Positions 24,767-32,971 of a stretch of 64,000 nt of DNA are shown in pieces (position 1 is the stretch's first letter; every line of letters starts with the position of its first letter). Source of the DNA: NCEH01 sp043195125 (lineage in GTDB: Bacteria > Pseudomonadota > Alphaproteobacteria > Rhizobiales > Xanthobacteraceae). The translations under genes and the position numbers were made by a program. The notes beneath the pieces are model-generated. The model was given only the letters and a program-made list of their open reading frames with translations, was not told the DNA's origin and did not search any database. The DNA lies in NCBI RefSeq assembly GCF_043195125.1, contig NZ_JBAFWR010000006.1, one strand, 5' to 3'.

Positions 24767-25552
24767 GTGACCGTCGTCTTCAAGGATGTGACGCGCCGCT
24801 TCGCCGGCCGCAATGACACCACGCCCGTGCTCGCGTTGGAGCGGGTCTCGCTTGAGATCGGAGCGGGCGAGTTCGTGGTCCTGCTGGGCCCGTCGGGCTG
24901 CGGCAAGACCACGTTGCTCAAGATGCTCGGGGGCTTCGATCGGCCGAGCTCGGGCAGCGTGACCCTCGACGGGGTGGAAGTGACGGAGCCCAGTCCCCAG
25001 CGCGGCACCATCTTCCAGGCGCCCACCCTGTTTCCGTGGCTCTCGGTGCTCGACAACGTCCTCTACGGTCCGCGCATGTGCGGCAAGCTGAACGCGGAGA
25101 CGCGGACCAAGGCGCTGGAATTGCTGCGCATCGTCGGGCTCGCAAACTTCACCGGCTTCAAGCCCAATCACCTTTCCGGCGGCATGCAGCAGCGGGTCGC
25201 CATCGCCCGCGTTCTGATCAACGAACCACGCGTGATCCTCGCGGACGAGCCGTTCGCGGCGCTCGATGAATACACCCGCCGGGCAATGCAGGAGATGTTC
25301 GCCGCCACCACGGAGAGGCGCGACCGCGCCACGCTGTTCGTGACGCACAGCGTCGAGGAAGCGGTGTTCCTGGCCGACCGCATCGTCGTGATGTCGCCGC
25401 GGCCCGGCCGCATCCGCACGATCCTTGAGGTCGACCTTCCGCGCCCGCGCGATCGCGCCAGCCGTGCCTTCCTCGACCGTATGGGCGAGGTATTCAAACT
25501 CATCCAACACGACCTCATCTCGGCCAGCGAGCCACAGACGGACGCAGCATGA
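24767..25552 (+). CDS. ABC transporter ATPase (SsuB/TauB type)
   Basis: The start is GTG 24767 (VTVVFKDVTRRFAG), just after the permease stop; the longer frame upstream lies inside the permease and is rejected. The 261-residue ATPase has Walker A GPSGCGKTT, Q-loop IFQAPTLFPW, signature LSGGMQQRVAIAR, Walker B VILADEPFAALDE and the switch His in FVTHSVEEA. It energises import by the preceding permease and binding protein. Its stop overlaps the start of the metallo-hydrolase gene (ATGA at 25549), which ties a catabolic enzyme to the importer. Confidence 0.93.
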   Translation: MTVVFKDVTRRFAGRNDTTPVLALERVSLEIGAGEFVVLLGPSGCGKTTLLKMLGGFDRPSSGSVTLDGVEVTEPSPQRGTIFQAPTLFPWLSVLDNVLYGPRMCGKLNAETRTKALELLRIVGLANFTGFKPNHLSGGMQQRVAIARVLINEPRVILADEPFAALDEYTRRAMQEMFAATTERRDRATLFVTHSVEEAVFLADRIVVMSPRPGRIRTILEVDLPRPRDRASRAFLDRMGEVFKLIQHDLISASEPQTDAA

Positions 25553-26247
25553 CCACTTCCGACATTTCCTACGACGTCATCGTCACCGGCAGCAGTGCCA
25601 AGCTCACCCTCGGCTATATCGCGATCTCCAACTGCACCCTCGTCCATACGCCGGACGGCCCCATGCTGTTCGACGTGGGCGGTACGGTCGCCCGCGAGAT
25701 GATCCGCGCCGGCCTGAAGCAGCGTGGGCTTGCGCCTTCCGATATCACGCGTGTGTTCATGTCCCATCTGCACCACGACCATTCGCTGAACATCGACATG
25801 TTTCCCAAGTCGACCAAGGTTTTCGTGAGCCGCGCGGAATGGGACTATGTGGACAATCCGCACCCCGAGGACGATTGGGTGCCTTGGATGATCAAGGAGC
25901 AGATGAAGACCTACGATCTGACCCTGCTCGAAGGCGGCGGGGAGCTGTGCGAAGGCATTCGCTACATACCCGCCCCCGGCCATACGCCCGGCTGCCAGGC
26001 CCTTCTGCTTTCCGGCGCCGACGGAAAGACGACCACGCTCGCGGGCGACGCGATCAAGTTTCCCAAGGAGGCATTGCGGCGACGGGTCGACCATTCCTTC
26101 GATACGCCGGAGGTCGCTGCCCAAAGCATCGACACGATCATGCGCATGAGCGACGTAATCATCCCCGGCCATTTCCCGACGATCTACAAGGAAGGCGACA
26201 GCATCACCTGGGATGATTGCCAGAGCTTTCCCCTCGTCATGCGCTGA
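25549..26247 (+). CDS. Metallo-beta-lactamase-fold hydrolase
   Basis: The protein has 232 residues with the complete zinc motif HLHHDH at residues 73-78, a further His in PGHTPGCQ, Asp in LAGDAIKF and His in IIPGHFPTIY. The opening VTGSSAKLTLGYIAISNCTL is not typical of glyoxalase II and resembles lactonase- or carbapenemase-like hydrolases of unknown substrate. Its start overlaps the ATPase stop, so it is probably made with the importer and acts on the imported compound in the cytoplasm; there is no signal peptide. A second, different MBL enzyme lies at 32972-33772 in the same large cluster. Confidence 0.88.
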   Translation: MTTSDISYDVIVTGSSAKLTLGYIAISNCTLVHTPDGPMLFDVGGTVAREMIRAGLKQRGLAPSDITRVFMSHLHHDHSLNIDMFPKSTKVFVSRAEWDYVDNPHPEDDWVPWMIKEQMKTYDLTLLEGGGELCEGIRYIPAPGHTPGCQALLLSGADGKTTTLAGDAIKFPKEALRRRVDHSFDTPEVAAQSIDTIMRMSDVIIPGHFPTIYKEGDSITWDDCQSFPLVMR

Positions 26248-26315
26248 AGTGGTCTGCGGTTCAGCCGAACCGACCCCTGCGCCATCGACAGGATTTGGAA
26301 TTTCAGGAGACAGGC

Positions 26316-26945
26316 ATGCGCGTTGTAAGTTTCAGCAACATGAAGGACGGCAAGCGCGACGACTACAAGCTGCTGCATGAGCTTGAGACCGAATTCGCCG
26401 CGGGTACCGCCGACCGACTTGTCGAGGGATTGCGTGGTCTTGCCGACTCGCTGGCGGGATACAAGATCGACAGGCTCGCGCATTCCCTCCAGTCCGCGAC
26501 GCGCGCCTGGCGCGACGGTGCCGACATCGACTGGGTGGTAGCCACCCTGTTGCATGATATCGGCGACGTCTACGCGCCCTACAACCACGATGAATATGCC
26601 GCGGCCATATTGCGCCCCTTCGTGCGCGAACAATGCACCTGGACCGTAGAGCACCATGCTGATTTTCAGCTGGTCTATTATGGGCACCATATCGGGGCGC
26701 CGCAGTTCAAGCGCGAAACCTATCGCGACAGCGTTTATTTCGATGATTGCGTCGAATTCTGCGAGCGTTGGGACCAGTCGAGCTTCGATCCCGAATACGA
26801 CAACCTGCCTCTCGATTTCTTCGCGCCGATGGTGCGCGAGGTGTTTGCCCGGCGGCCGGGTGATCCGGCGGTGCAGCGCCGTGGCGACCGCGTTCCCCTG
26901 AACGTTGCGGCGGTGGCGGCGCAGCGCGCGCTCGCCGGGGCATAA
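26316..26945 (+). CDS. HD-domain protein of the MIOX/PhnZ-like group
   Basis: The 209-residue protein has the metal-binding pattern of COG4341-type HD proteins: His56 (AHSLQSATRAW), His80-Asp81 (LLHDIGD), His91 (YNHDEYAA) and His113/His114 (VEHHADFQ). Relatives include the diiron oxygenase PhnZ and are distantly similar to myo-inositol oxygenase, so an oxidative C-C or C-P cleavage is as likely as phosphohydrolysis. ATG 26316 follows a TTTCAGGAG stretch. It is 68 bases downstream of the MBL gene on the same strand, as the last gene of the importer operon, and a catabolic role on the imported compound is inferred. Confidence 0.8.
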   Translation: MRVVSFSNMKDGKRDDYKLLHELETEFAAGTADRLVEGLRGLADSLAGYKIDRLAHSLQSATRAWRDGADIDWVVATLLHDIGDVYAPYNHDEYAAAILRPFVREQCTWTVEHHADFQLVYYGHHIGAPQFKRETYRDSVYFDDCVEFCERWDQSSFDPEYDNLPLDFFAPMVREVFARRPGDPAVQRRGDRVPLNVAAVAAQRALAGA

Positions 26946-27010
26946 TCAGCTGCGCAGCGCACCGGTGCCAGATGGCGGTTCGCGCTGCCACCTCGTCTGC
27001 CTCAGCTGGG

Positions 27011-27721
27011 TCATGAACCCTTCCACCAATCGGGCTGAAGCTGGAAGGTGGTCGTCAGGCCCTGCCGGCCTTCCGCGGTGATCTTGAGGGCGCGGCTGTC
27101 CGGCTGGCGAACGATCCATTCGCGTTCGAGCAACCGGTTCAAGAGGGCGGCGCCGAGCTGTCCCGCGACATGCGGGCGGCGTTCGCTCCAGTCGAGGCAC
27201 GTCCGGCACAGCGGCCGCTTGGAATGCCCTGCCATGAGGTCGATCCCGAGATCGGCGAAGAAGCGCTTGCCCTCGTCCGTGACGAGGGCGGCGCCATCGC
27301 CCAGCGCGAGATAGCCTTGTTCGCTCAAGGCATCCGCAATCGCCAGCGCCAACCGCCCGGCAATATGATCGTAGCAGGTGCGCGCCCTCCGCAGCGCTTC
27401 GTCGCGCGGGCCGATCGGACGGTGGCGCGCGGGCCCGGCTGCCGCAAGAGCCATCAGGGCCTGCATCGCCTCGGCCACCTCTTGGGATGCGAGGCGATAA
27501 TAACGATGCCGTCCCTGCTTCTCCAAGACGATCAGTTCAGCCCCGGTCAGCTTGGCGAGATGACCGCTGGTGGTCTGGGCCGTCACGCCTGCGTGACGCG
27601 CCAGTTCGCCGGCCGTGAGCGCGCGGCCGCTCATCAGGGCCGACAGAATATTCGCGCGGGCGACGTCGCCGATCAGTGACGCGACTTCCGCGATGGTGTT
27701 TCCCGAGGCGATATTGGCCAT
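27011..27721 (-). CDS. ArsR-family regulator with extended C-terminal domain
   Basis: From ATG 27721 (MANIASGNTIAEVASLIGDV) the protein has 236 residues. The winged helix covers about 5-95 (ANILSALMSGRALTAGELAR, then TSGHLAKLTGAELIVLEKQG). The second half, with RARTCYDHIAGRLALAIADA and a CRTCLDWSERRPH stretch, is the usual extension of this larger ArsR subgroup and includes a Cys-x2-Cys. The frame is open 39 codons further upstream; neither start has a clear ribosome binding site, and I chose the position where related proteins begin. It is convergent with the HD gene and divergent from the UGSC-led operon, across a gap holding the shared operator. Confidence 0.8.
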   Translation of the reverse strand: MANIASGNTIAEVASLIGDVARANILSALMSGRALTAGELARHAGVTAQTTSGHLAKLTGAELIVLEKQGRHRYYRLASQEVAEAMQALMALAAAGPARHRPIGPRDEALRRARTCYDHIAGRLALAIADALSEQGYLALGDGAALVTDEGKRFFADLGIDLMAGHSKRPLCRTCLDWSERRPHVAGQLGAALLNRLLEREWIVRQPDSRALKITAEGRQGLTTTFQLQPDWWKGS

Positions 27722-27954
27722 CGCCGGAGCATAGTGGCCCGCAGCACGGCTGTCAGTCGCGAACACTTCGCCGACGGCCGAAGCATCCTGCCGCATTGTC
27801 ATCGCCGGCGTAGCTGCAATGACGAATCCCGTCTGCAAGCCTCTACCGATAAATTGAACGGCCGACGGGCGGGTGCGTCCGCGCCGCGCGTCGGGCCTGT
27901 TGCGTCCGCCGAGAAATCCCGCCTTGCGGCAGGGTCAAGCCGATGATATAAATA

Positions 27955-27980
27955 GAACATATGTTCTGTTAGACAGAACG
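27955..27980. promoter_or_regulatory. Three-half-site operator, copy 1
   Basis: AGAAC-N4-GTTCT is a perfect palindrome at 27955-27968, followed after 7 bases by a third AGAAC at 27976-27980, exactly 21 bases (two helical turns) from the first half-site. The same layout with the same flanks (AATAGAAC before, GACG after) occurs at 33908-33933. The palindrome plus direct-repeat pattern recalls operators of the IclR-family regulators PcaU/PobR. An IclR gene lies at 36367. The site sits about 145 bases before the UGSC gene; the rest of the gap 27722-28125 shows no gene. Confidence 0.65.
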
Positions 27981-28125
27981 ACGTGAATGACCCACCTTCA
28001 AGAATGGGCGCCGTCGGGAGAGAAACGAGAGATCGCTTGCCGAGCATCAGGCCGTCACCGAAAGCTTATCGAGAGCCTTCGGTAATTGCCGGGCCCAGCG
28101 GGCCTCGCATCCACTGGAGTGACTT

Positions 28126-29814
28126 ATGACCACTTTTCGGACCCGTCTTCGCGTCTACAACCCCGTTGCGGAGATCCTCCAGGTCAGCCATCCGCCGGCG
28201 CGCCGCGTGGACGACCTGGATGGCAAGCGCATCGGGCTCTACTGGAACATGAAGGCGGGTGGCGACGTGGCCCTCGCGCGCGCCGAGGAACTTCTGAAGC
28301 AGCGCTATCCGCAGGCCACCTTCGCCTATTATCGCGGCTCCGTGGGCTGGATGATGCGTCACGTTACGCCGGCGGACGTCGCGCAGGTGGCACGGGAGTG
28401 CGATGTCGTCATCGGCACCACGGCGGATTGCGGGTCCTGCACCTCCTGGCTGATGCGCGATCTCATCGAATTCGAGAAGGCCGGCGTGCCGTCCGTCGGC
28501 TTCGTCGCTTCCCAATTCATCAGCGATGCCCGGCACAGCGCCGGCAGCTTCGGCATCAAGGACCTGGCGCTGGCCGTGGTGCCGCTGCCTTTCACCAATC
28601 AGACGCCGGACGAGATCCGCGAAAACGTCGACAAGAATATCGACGGCGTGATCAGCGCCTTGACCAAGCCCCTGGCCAGCACCCACTACGAAACCAAGCT
28701 GACCTTGCTCGACGATGCGTGGCTCGACTTCGACGGCACGGATGCGCTCGCCGCCATGGATCAGATGAACGAGCGGTTCTTGAGCTATGGCTGGGGCGAT
28801 GGCTTCCCGCTGATTCCGCCGACCGAGGACCGTGTCGAGCGGATGCTGAAGGGCACCCGCCGCGACCCCGAGGAGGTGGTGGCGGTGATGGAGCCAGGCT
28901 TCGGCATGGCCACCGTGCGCAAAATCGCCGCCAACGCCGTGATGGCGGGCTGCCGCCCCGAATTCCTTCCGGTGCTGATCGCGGCGGTGGAATGCATGGC
29001 GGAGCCGAAGATCAACCTGCGCAACAAATCGCAATCCACCTGCCCGCATGCACCGGTGCTCTGGATCAACGGCCCCATCCGCGAGCGCATCGGCCTCAAC
29101 AGCGGCACCTGCGCCCTGGGGCCCGGCGCGATTTCCTTTGCGAACACCGCCATCGGCCGCGCGGTTCGCCTGCTGATGATGAACGTGGGGCACACCTATC
29201 CCGGCATCAGCGACATGGACACCATCGGCTCGCCGACGAAATACAGCATGGTGGTCGCGGAGAACCAGGAGAAGAGCCCCTGGCAGCCGTTCCATGTGGA
29301 CGCCGGTTTCCGCGAGGACGAAAGCGTGGTCTCGCTGCTGTTCGGCTGCGGAATCTGCGAGCTTCAGGATTTCGTCAATCACGATCCGGAGCGTCTCACC
29401 GACGTCTATGCGTCTGCAGCGATGAACGTGGCGAACGTCTCCACCGGTGGCTGGCTGCTCGGCCGCCGCTCCGATCCCCGCTCGGGCACGAACGAAAAGG
29501 AGCATCACGTCATGCTCATCTGCCCCGAGCATGCCGAGCGGTTCCGGGCGAAGGGATGGAGCAAGTCCGATCTTCAGAAGGCGATGTTCCGCAAGGCGCG
29601 GATGCCGTTTGAAACGCTGATGCTCCAGAAGGAGCCGGAGGCGTTCAAAGAAAGCCATCCCGAGCTGCAATGGCTGTGGGAAAGCCCGCAGACCATGCTG
29701 CCAGTGGTGGAAGACCCGGAATGCTACGAGATTGTCGTGGTGGGCGGTGGCGCTGGCCGCGGTGCCTTTCTCTATGGCACGGGAGAATCCCAAAGCAAGG
29801 TCATCGACGAATAG
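28126..29814 (+). CDS. UGSC-family protein (Cys form) with large C-terminal domain
   Basis: The protein has 562 residues. The N-terminal domain (about 10-190) matches the UGSC (seleno)protein family: a nucleotide- or thiol-binding-like alpha/beta domain in which the motif U/C-G-S-C follows a buried strand. Here it reads VVIGTTADCGSCTSW, with Cys102 encoded by TGC, so no selenocysteine is needed. The C-terminal domain (about 205-540) is a separate conserved unit (GWGDGFPLIPPTEDRVERML, several Cys and His, SGTCALGPGAISF, LLFGCGICELQDF) that I cannot name. No signal peptide is present. The family has no established reaction; a redox or thiol-dependent step is suggested by the CxxC-like motif and the TrxB-like gene downstream. 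Confidence 0.75.
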   Translation: MTTFRTRLRVYNPVAEILQVSHPPARRVDDLDGKRIGLYWNMKAGGDVALARAEELLKQRYPQATFAYYRGSVGWMMRHVTPADVAQVARECDVVIGTTADCGSCTSWLMRDLIEFEKAGVPSVGFVASQFISDARHSAGSFGIKDLALAVVPLPFTNQTPDEIRENVDKNIDGVISALTKPLASTHYETKLTLLDDAWLDFDGTDALAAMDQMNERFLSYGWGDGFPLIPPTEDRVERMLKGTRRDPEEVVAVMEPGFGMATVRKIAANAVMAGCRPEFLPVLIAAVECMAEPKINLRNKSQSTCPHAPVLWINGPIRERIGLNSGTCALGPGAISFANTAIGRAVRLLMMNVGHTYPGISDMDTIGSPTKYSMVVAENQEKSPWQPFHVDAGFREDESVVSLLFGCGICELQDFVNHDPERLTDVYASAAMNVANVSTGGWLLGRRSDPRSGTNEKEHHVMLICPEHAERFRAKGWSKSDLQKAMFRKARMPFETLMLQKEPEAFKESHPELQWLWESPQTMLPVVEDPECYEIVVVGGGAGRGAFLYGTGESQSKVIDE

Positions 29815-29861
29815 GCGCCAACTTATTCGTGGTTTCATAAAATAAATCGGAGGAGGAAACC

Positions 29862-30116
29862 TTGAAGAAAGACGCGCTTGCGCAATTTGCACTCGATCAG
29901 GCCCAGAGCATCGTCTCGCCTGACGGGCATTTGACCTTGGAGAAGGTGGAGAACGGCACGGCCTTCATCCGCTATGACGTGGCGCCCAACCAGCACTGCG
30001 CCACGTGCACGGTGACCGTGGACGATCTCAGGATCTTCCTGACCGATCTGTTCCATTCGCGAGCTCCGCATATTTCGGGCTTCGACATCAACATGGTGGA
30101 TCACAGCTCTTCTTGA
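29862..30116 (+). CDS. NifU-like mini-protein with CxxC
   Basis: The 84-residue protein begins at TTG 29862, preceded by GGAGGAGGA about 6 bases upstream; no ATG serves the frame. After a short helix the sequence SPDGHLTLEKVENGTAFIRY and APNQHCATCTVTVDDLRIFL follows the beta-beta-alpha pattern of the NifU C-terminal domain, with Cys46 and Cys49 in CATC where NifU has CGSC/CxxC to hold an Fe-S cluster. Clustered with the UGSC protein, it could carry a cluster or thiol group for it. It is unusually small and probably acts as an accessory subunit. Function is inferred only from fold resemblance. Confidence 0.6.
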   Translation: MKKDALAQFALDQAQSIVSPDGHLTLEKVENGTAFIRYDVAPNQHCATCTVTVDDLRIFLTDLFHSRAPHISGFDINMVDHSSS

Positions 30117-30143
30117 AGCTCCCCCCTCTTCAGGAGGAAAGTC

Positions 30144-31541
30144 ATGTCCAATACTTCTGCTGGGCAAGCCCTCACCGAGGGCATGCTACGACGCGTGCTG
30201 GCCGCAGGCGCGATCGGCACCGCGCTCGAATGGTACGATTTCTATGCCTACGCGACGGCCTCGGCCCTCGTGTTCAACAAGCTGTTCTTTCCGGAACTGT
30301 CGCCGCTGGCGGGCACGCTCGCCTCGTTCGCGACGCTTGGCCTGGGCTTCTTCGCCCGGCCCGTGGGTGGTCTCTTCTTCGGCCATCTCGGCGACCGGAT
30401 CGGCCGCAAGCCGGTTCTGGTCATGACGCTGATCATCGTGGGTGTCGGCACGACGCTCATCGGTCTTCTGCCGACCTATTCGCAGATCGGCATATTGGCG
30501 CCGATCCTGCTGCTGGTGCTGCGCCTGTTGCAGGGGTTTGCAACCGGCGCCGAATATAGCGGCGCGATCATCATGGCCGCCGAATATGCCCCACCGGGGC
30601 GGCGCGGGCTCATCACCAGCATTCCCGCACTGGGCGTGGCGGGCGGCAACGTGCTCTCGGCCGGCGTGTTCGCAATCATCACCTTCGTATGGAAAGACGA
30701 GTTGGTGGAATGGGCGTGGCGCATTCCGTTCCTGCTCAGCGCGGTGCTCGTCGTGGTGGGTCTCTACATCCGCATGCGGGTGCGCGAGACGCCGGCCTTT
30801 TCCGTGGCGGCCACCAAGCAGAAGCTGGTGCGCTTTCCCATCGTGAGGGCAGTCTCTTCCTACAAGAAGAGCTTCCTGATCGTGATCTTCGCGCAGATTG
30901 GGCAGAATGGCCTGGCCTATATGTTCAATGTCTTCGGCTTGAACTACATCACGGCCACATTGGGCATGCCGAAAAGCGTTGGCCTCATGGCCTTGCTGAT
31001 CGCCACGGTGGTGCAGCTCTTTACCATCGTCTCGGTCGGCTTGCTGTCCGACAAATATGGGCGGCGCCCGGTTTATATCGGTGCGGCGCTCATCACGGGC
31101 CTCATGGCGTTTCCCTTCTTCTGGATGGTCGGAACGAAAGAGGTGGCCTTCATCTGCGCCGCGTTCGTGATGGCGAGCGGCATCGGCTATGCCGGCATGC
31201 TCGGGGCTCAGCCGGCGTTCTTCGTTGAATTGTTCGGCACGTCCGCACGGTTCAGCGGCTTCGCCTTCGCCCGTGAGGTCGGCACGTTGATCGGCGGTGC
31301 ACCGGTGCCCCTCATTTCCGTCGCGCTGGTGGCCTGGATGGACGGACAGCCGTGGGGCGTCGCCATCTACATCATCATCCTCGCGAGCATCACCATGATC
31401 GCGGTGGCGCTCAGTCCGGAAACCTTCCGAAAGGATATCGCGGCGGAACCCTTGGAACCGGCGCCGTCCGGGCCGGACCTGAGCGCAGACCTGGCGCTCT
31501 CGCCGACGGCGGGCCTCAATCGAGTGCCCCCGAACCCCTGA
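30144..31541 (+). CDS. MHS-family MFS transporter, possible TcuC-like
   Basis: This 465-residue transporter has twelve spans. Diagnostic features of the metabolite:H+ symporter (MHS) family are GTALEWYDFYAYA in span 1, GHLGDRIGRKPVLV after span 2, and LRLLQGFATGAEYSGAIIMA in span 4. Members import citrate, tricarballylate, shikimate, ketoglutarate or proline/betaine. Because genes for a TcuA/TcuB-like pair lie in the same cluster, import of a tri- or dicarboxylate is attractive, but transporter specificity cannot be read from sequence. AGGAGG sits 6 bases before the ATG. It is separated from the NifU-like gene by 27 bases and ended by a strong terminator. Confidence 0.85.
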   Translation: MSNTSAGQALTEGMLRRVLAAGAIGTALEWYDFYAYATASALVFNKLFFPELSPLAGTLASFATLGLGFFARPVGGLFFGHLGDRIGRKPVLVMTLIIVGVGTTLIGLLPTYSQIGILAPILLLVLRLLQGFATGAEYSGAIIMAAEYAPPGRRGLITSIPALGVAGGNVLSAGVFAIITFVWKDELVEWAWRIPFLLSAVLVVVGLYIRMRVRETPAFSVAATKQKLVRFPIVRAVSSYKKSFLIVIFAQIGQNGLAYMFNVFGLNYITATLGMPKSVGLMALLIATVVQLFTIVSVGLLSDKYGRRPVYIGAALITGLMAFPFFWMVGTKEVAFICAAFVMASGIGYAGMLGAQPAFFVELFGTSARFSGFAFAREVGTLIGGAPVPLISVALVAWMDGQPWGVAIYIIILASITMIAVALSPETFRKDIAAEPLEPAPSGPDLSADLALSPTAGLNRVPPNP

Positions 31542-31546
31542 GAACC

Positions 31547-31577
31547 CGGGCTGCCGCGATCGCCTCGCGGCAGCCCG
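31547..31577 (+). terminator. Strong intrinsic-type hairpin after the MHS transporter
   Basis: Arms CGGGCTGCCGCG (31547-31558) and CGCGGCAGCCCG (31566-31577) pair perfectly over 12 bases around 7 bases, 5 bases after the transporter stop. The sequence that follows is ttgcgtttgcg, a weak T-rich tail. It should reduce read-through into the MmgE/PrpD gene. Confidence 0.75.
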
Positions 31578-31615
31578 TTGCGTTTGCGATGCTCGAAATT
31601 CACCGATTACGGGAC

Positions 31616-32962
31616 ATGCCCATGCCGAGTTCAGCCAGGGTGCTTGCGAACTTTCTCTGCCGCTCCGACACTCGCTCGATACCCGCCGGCGCATGCGCCC
31701 ATGGGCGCCGGGCATTTCTCAACTGGATCGGCTGTTCGTTCGGCGCCGCCACCCATCCCGCGGTCGATGCTCTGCTCGGGTCCCTGGACGACATGGGGAC
31801 GTTGCGAAATACGACGGTGATCGGCCGGGGCAGGCAGGCCGACATGCAGCATGCGGCGCTGATCAACGCCACCACGAGCAGCATCCTCGCGTTCGACGAC
31901 ACCCACGTCCACACGGTCACGCATCCCACGGGCCCGGTCGCGGCCGCCCTTCTGGCCTATGGGGAGCATCATGCGGTGTCCGGCGCTGATTTTCTTTCGG
32001 CTTTGGTCTTGGGCATCGAGGTGGAATGCCGGCTCAGCAATGCGCTGTCGAAGCCGCCGGCCGAATGCAGCGTCGGATGGTATCTCACCGGCGTGACGGG
32101 CGCGGCGGGCGCCGCCGCGGCGCTCGGCAAGGTCATGCAATTGGACGAGGAGGCGATGACCCGCGCGATCGCGCTCGGCGCCCTGCAGGGCGCGGGCTTC
32201 CGTCAGGCGCATGGAAGCATGTGCCTCGGCTTCGTCCCCGGCCATGCGGCGCGCGCGGGCGTGCTTGCGGCGCATATGGCGCGGCGCGGCTTCACCTGCT
32301 CCGATCAGATCTTCGAAGGCAAGAACGGCTTTTTCGACGTATTCGCCCAGCGCCCGGACCCCGAGGCGTTGACGCGCAATCTCGGCGTCTCCTACGAGGT
32401 CGAGCAGAACCTGTGCAAGCCGTATCCCGCAGGCATCTTTATCCATCCGGCAATTGATGCCTGCCTTAAGGTGCGCGCGGAGAATGCGATCTCGCCGCAG
32501 GACATCCGCGCCGTCAAGCTGGTTGTCCACCCGCTCGGCGTGGGGCTGACGGGCCGTGTCGCACCCCAAGATACGATCGAGGCTCTTGTGAGCATCTATC
32601 ATTGGGTGGCTGTGGCGCTCCTCACGGGGCGCGCAGGGATCAGGGAAGTCTCCGACTCCGCCGTTCGTGATCCGAGGGTGATCGCGCTGCGCGATTTGGT
32701 CACCGCCATGCCCGACGCCGGCCTTGCCCGGGACGAGGCCTATATCGCCGTGACGCTCGCCGATGGGCGGGAGGTGCAGGCGCATGTTCCGCATGCGCGT
32801 GGCGGCCCGGACGATCCGCTTGGAGATGAGGATGTGGCCGCCAAGTTCATGGACCAGGCGGAAACGATCGTTTCGCAAGCGAGGGCGAAAGAAGTCGCCG
32901 CCCTCTGCTTCGGCCTGGATACGGTCGCCGATATGCGCGCCTTCATCGCATTGCTGGCCTGA
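31616..32962 (+). CDS. MmgE/PrpD-family protein
   Basis: About 448 residues in the two-domain MmgE/PrpD fold: RAFLNWIGCSFGAATHPAVD, ALINATTSSILAFDDTHVHT with the conserved Asp-Asp-x-His and then HPTGPVAAALLAYGE, GVTGAAGAAAALGKVMQLD, and KPYPAGIFIHPAIDA. The family includes 2-methylcitrate dehydratase, cis-aconitate decarboxylase, and isomerases or dehydratases of tricarboxylates. With a TcuA-like dehydrogenase nearby, a tricarboxylate-type substrate is possible. The start is uncertain: ATG 31616 (MPMPSSARV) is chosen, with 31589 and 31622 as alternatives; none has a strong ribosome binding site. It lies after a terminator and ends 9 bases from the convergent MBL gene. Confidence 0.8.
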   Translation: MPMPSSARVLANFLCRSDTRSIPAGACAHGRRAFLNWIGCSFGAATHPAVDALLGSLDDMGTLRNTTVIGRGRQADMQHAALINATTSSILAFDDTHVHTVTHPTGPVAAALLAYGEHHAVSGADFLSALVLGIEVECRLSNALSKPPAECSVGWYLTGVTGAAGAAAALGKVMQLDEEAMTRAIALGALQGAGFRQAHGSMCLGFVPGHAARAGVLAAHMARRGFTCSDQIFEGKNGFFDVFAQRPDPEALTRNLGVSYEVEQNLCKPYPAGIFIHPAIDACLKVRAENAISPQDIRAVKLVVHPLGVGLTGRVAPQDTIEALVSIYHWVAVALLTGRAGIREVSDSAVRDPRVIALRDLVTAMPDAGLARDEAYIAVTLADGREVQAHVPHARGGPDDPLGDEDVAAKFMDQAETIVSQARAKEVAALCFGLDTVADMRAFIALLA

Positions 32963-32971
32963 TCCCGCCGC

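Noticed and set aside
27964..27980. Separate palindrome GTTCTGT-TAG-ACAGAAC
   Set aside because: It overlaps the half-sites of the three-half-site operator and is absent in copy 2, where the spacer reads differently, so it is treated as part of that operator and not as a second site.
28423..28440. Selenocysteine in the UGSC motif
   Set aside because: The first residue of the motif is encoded by TGC, not TGA, and no SECIS-like structure is needed.
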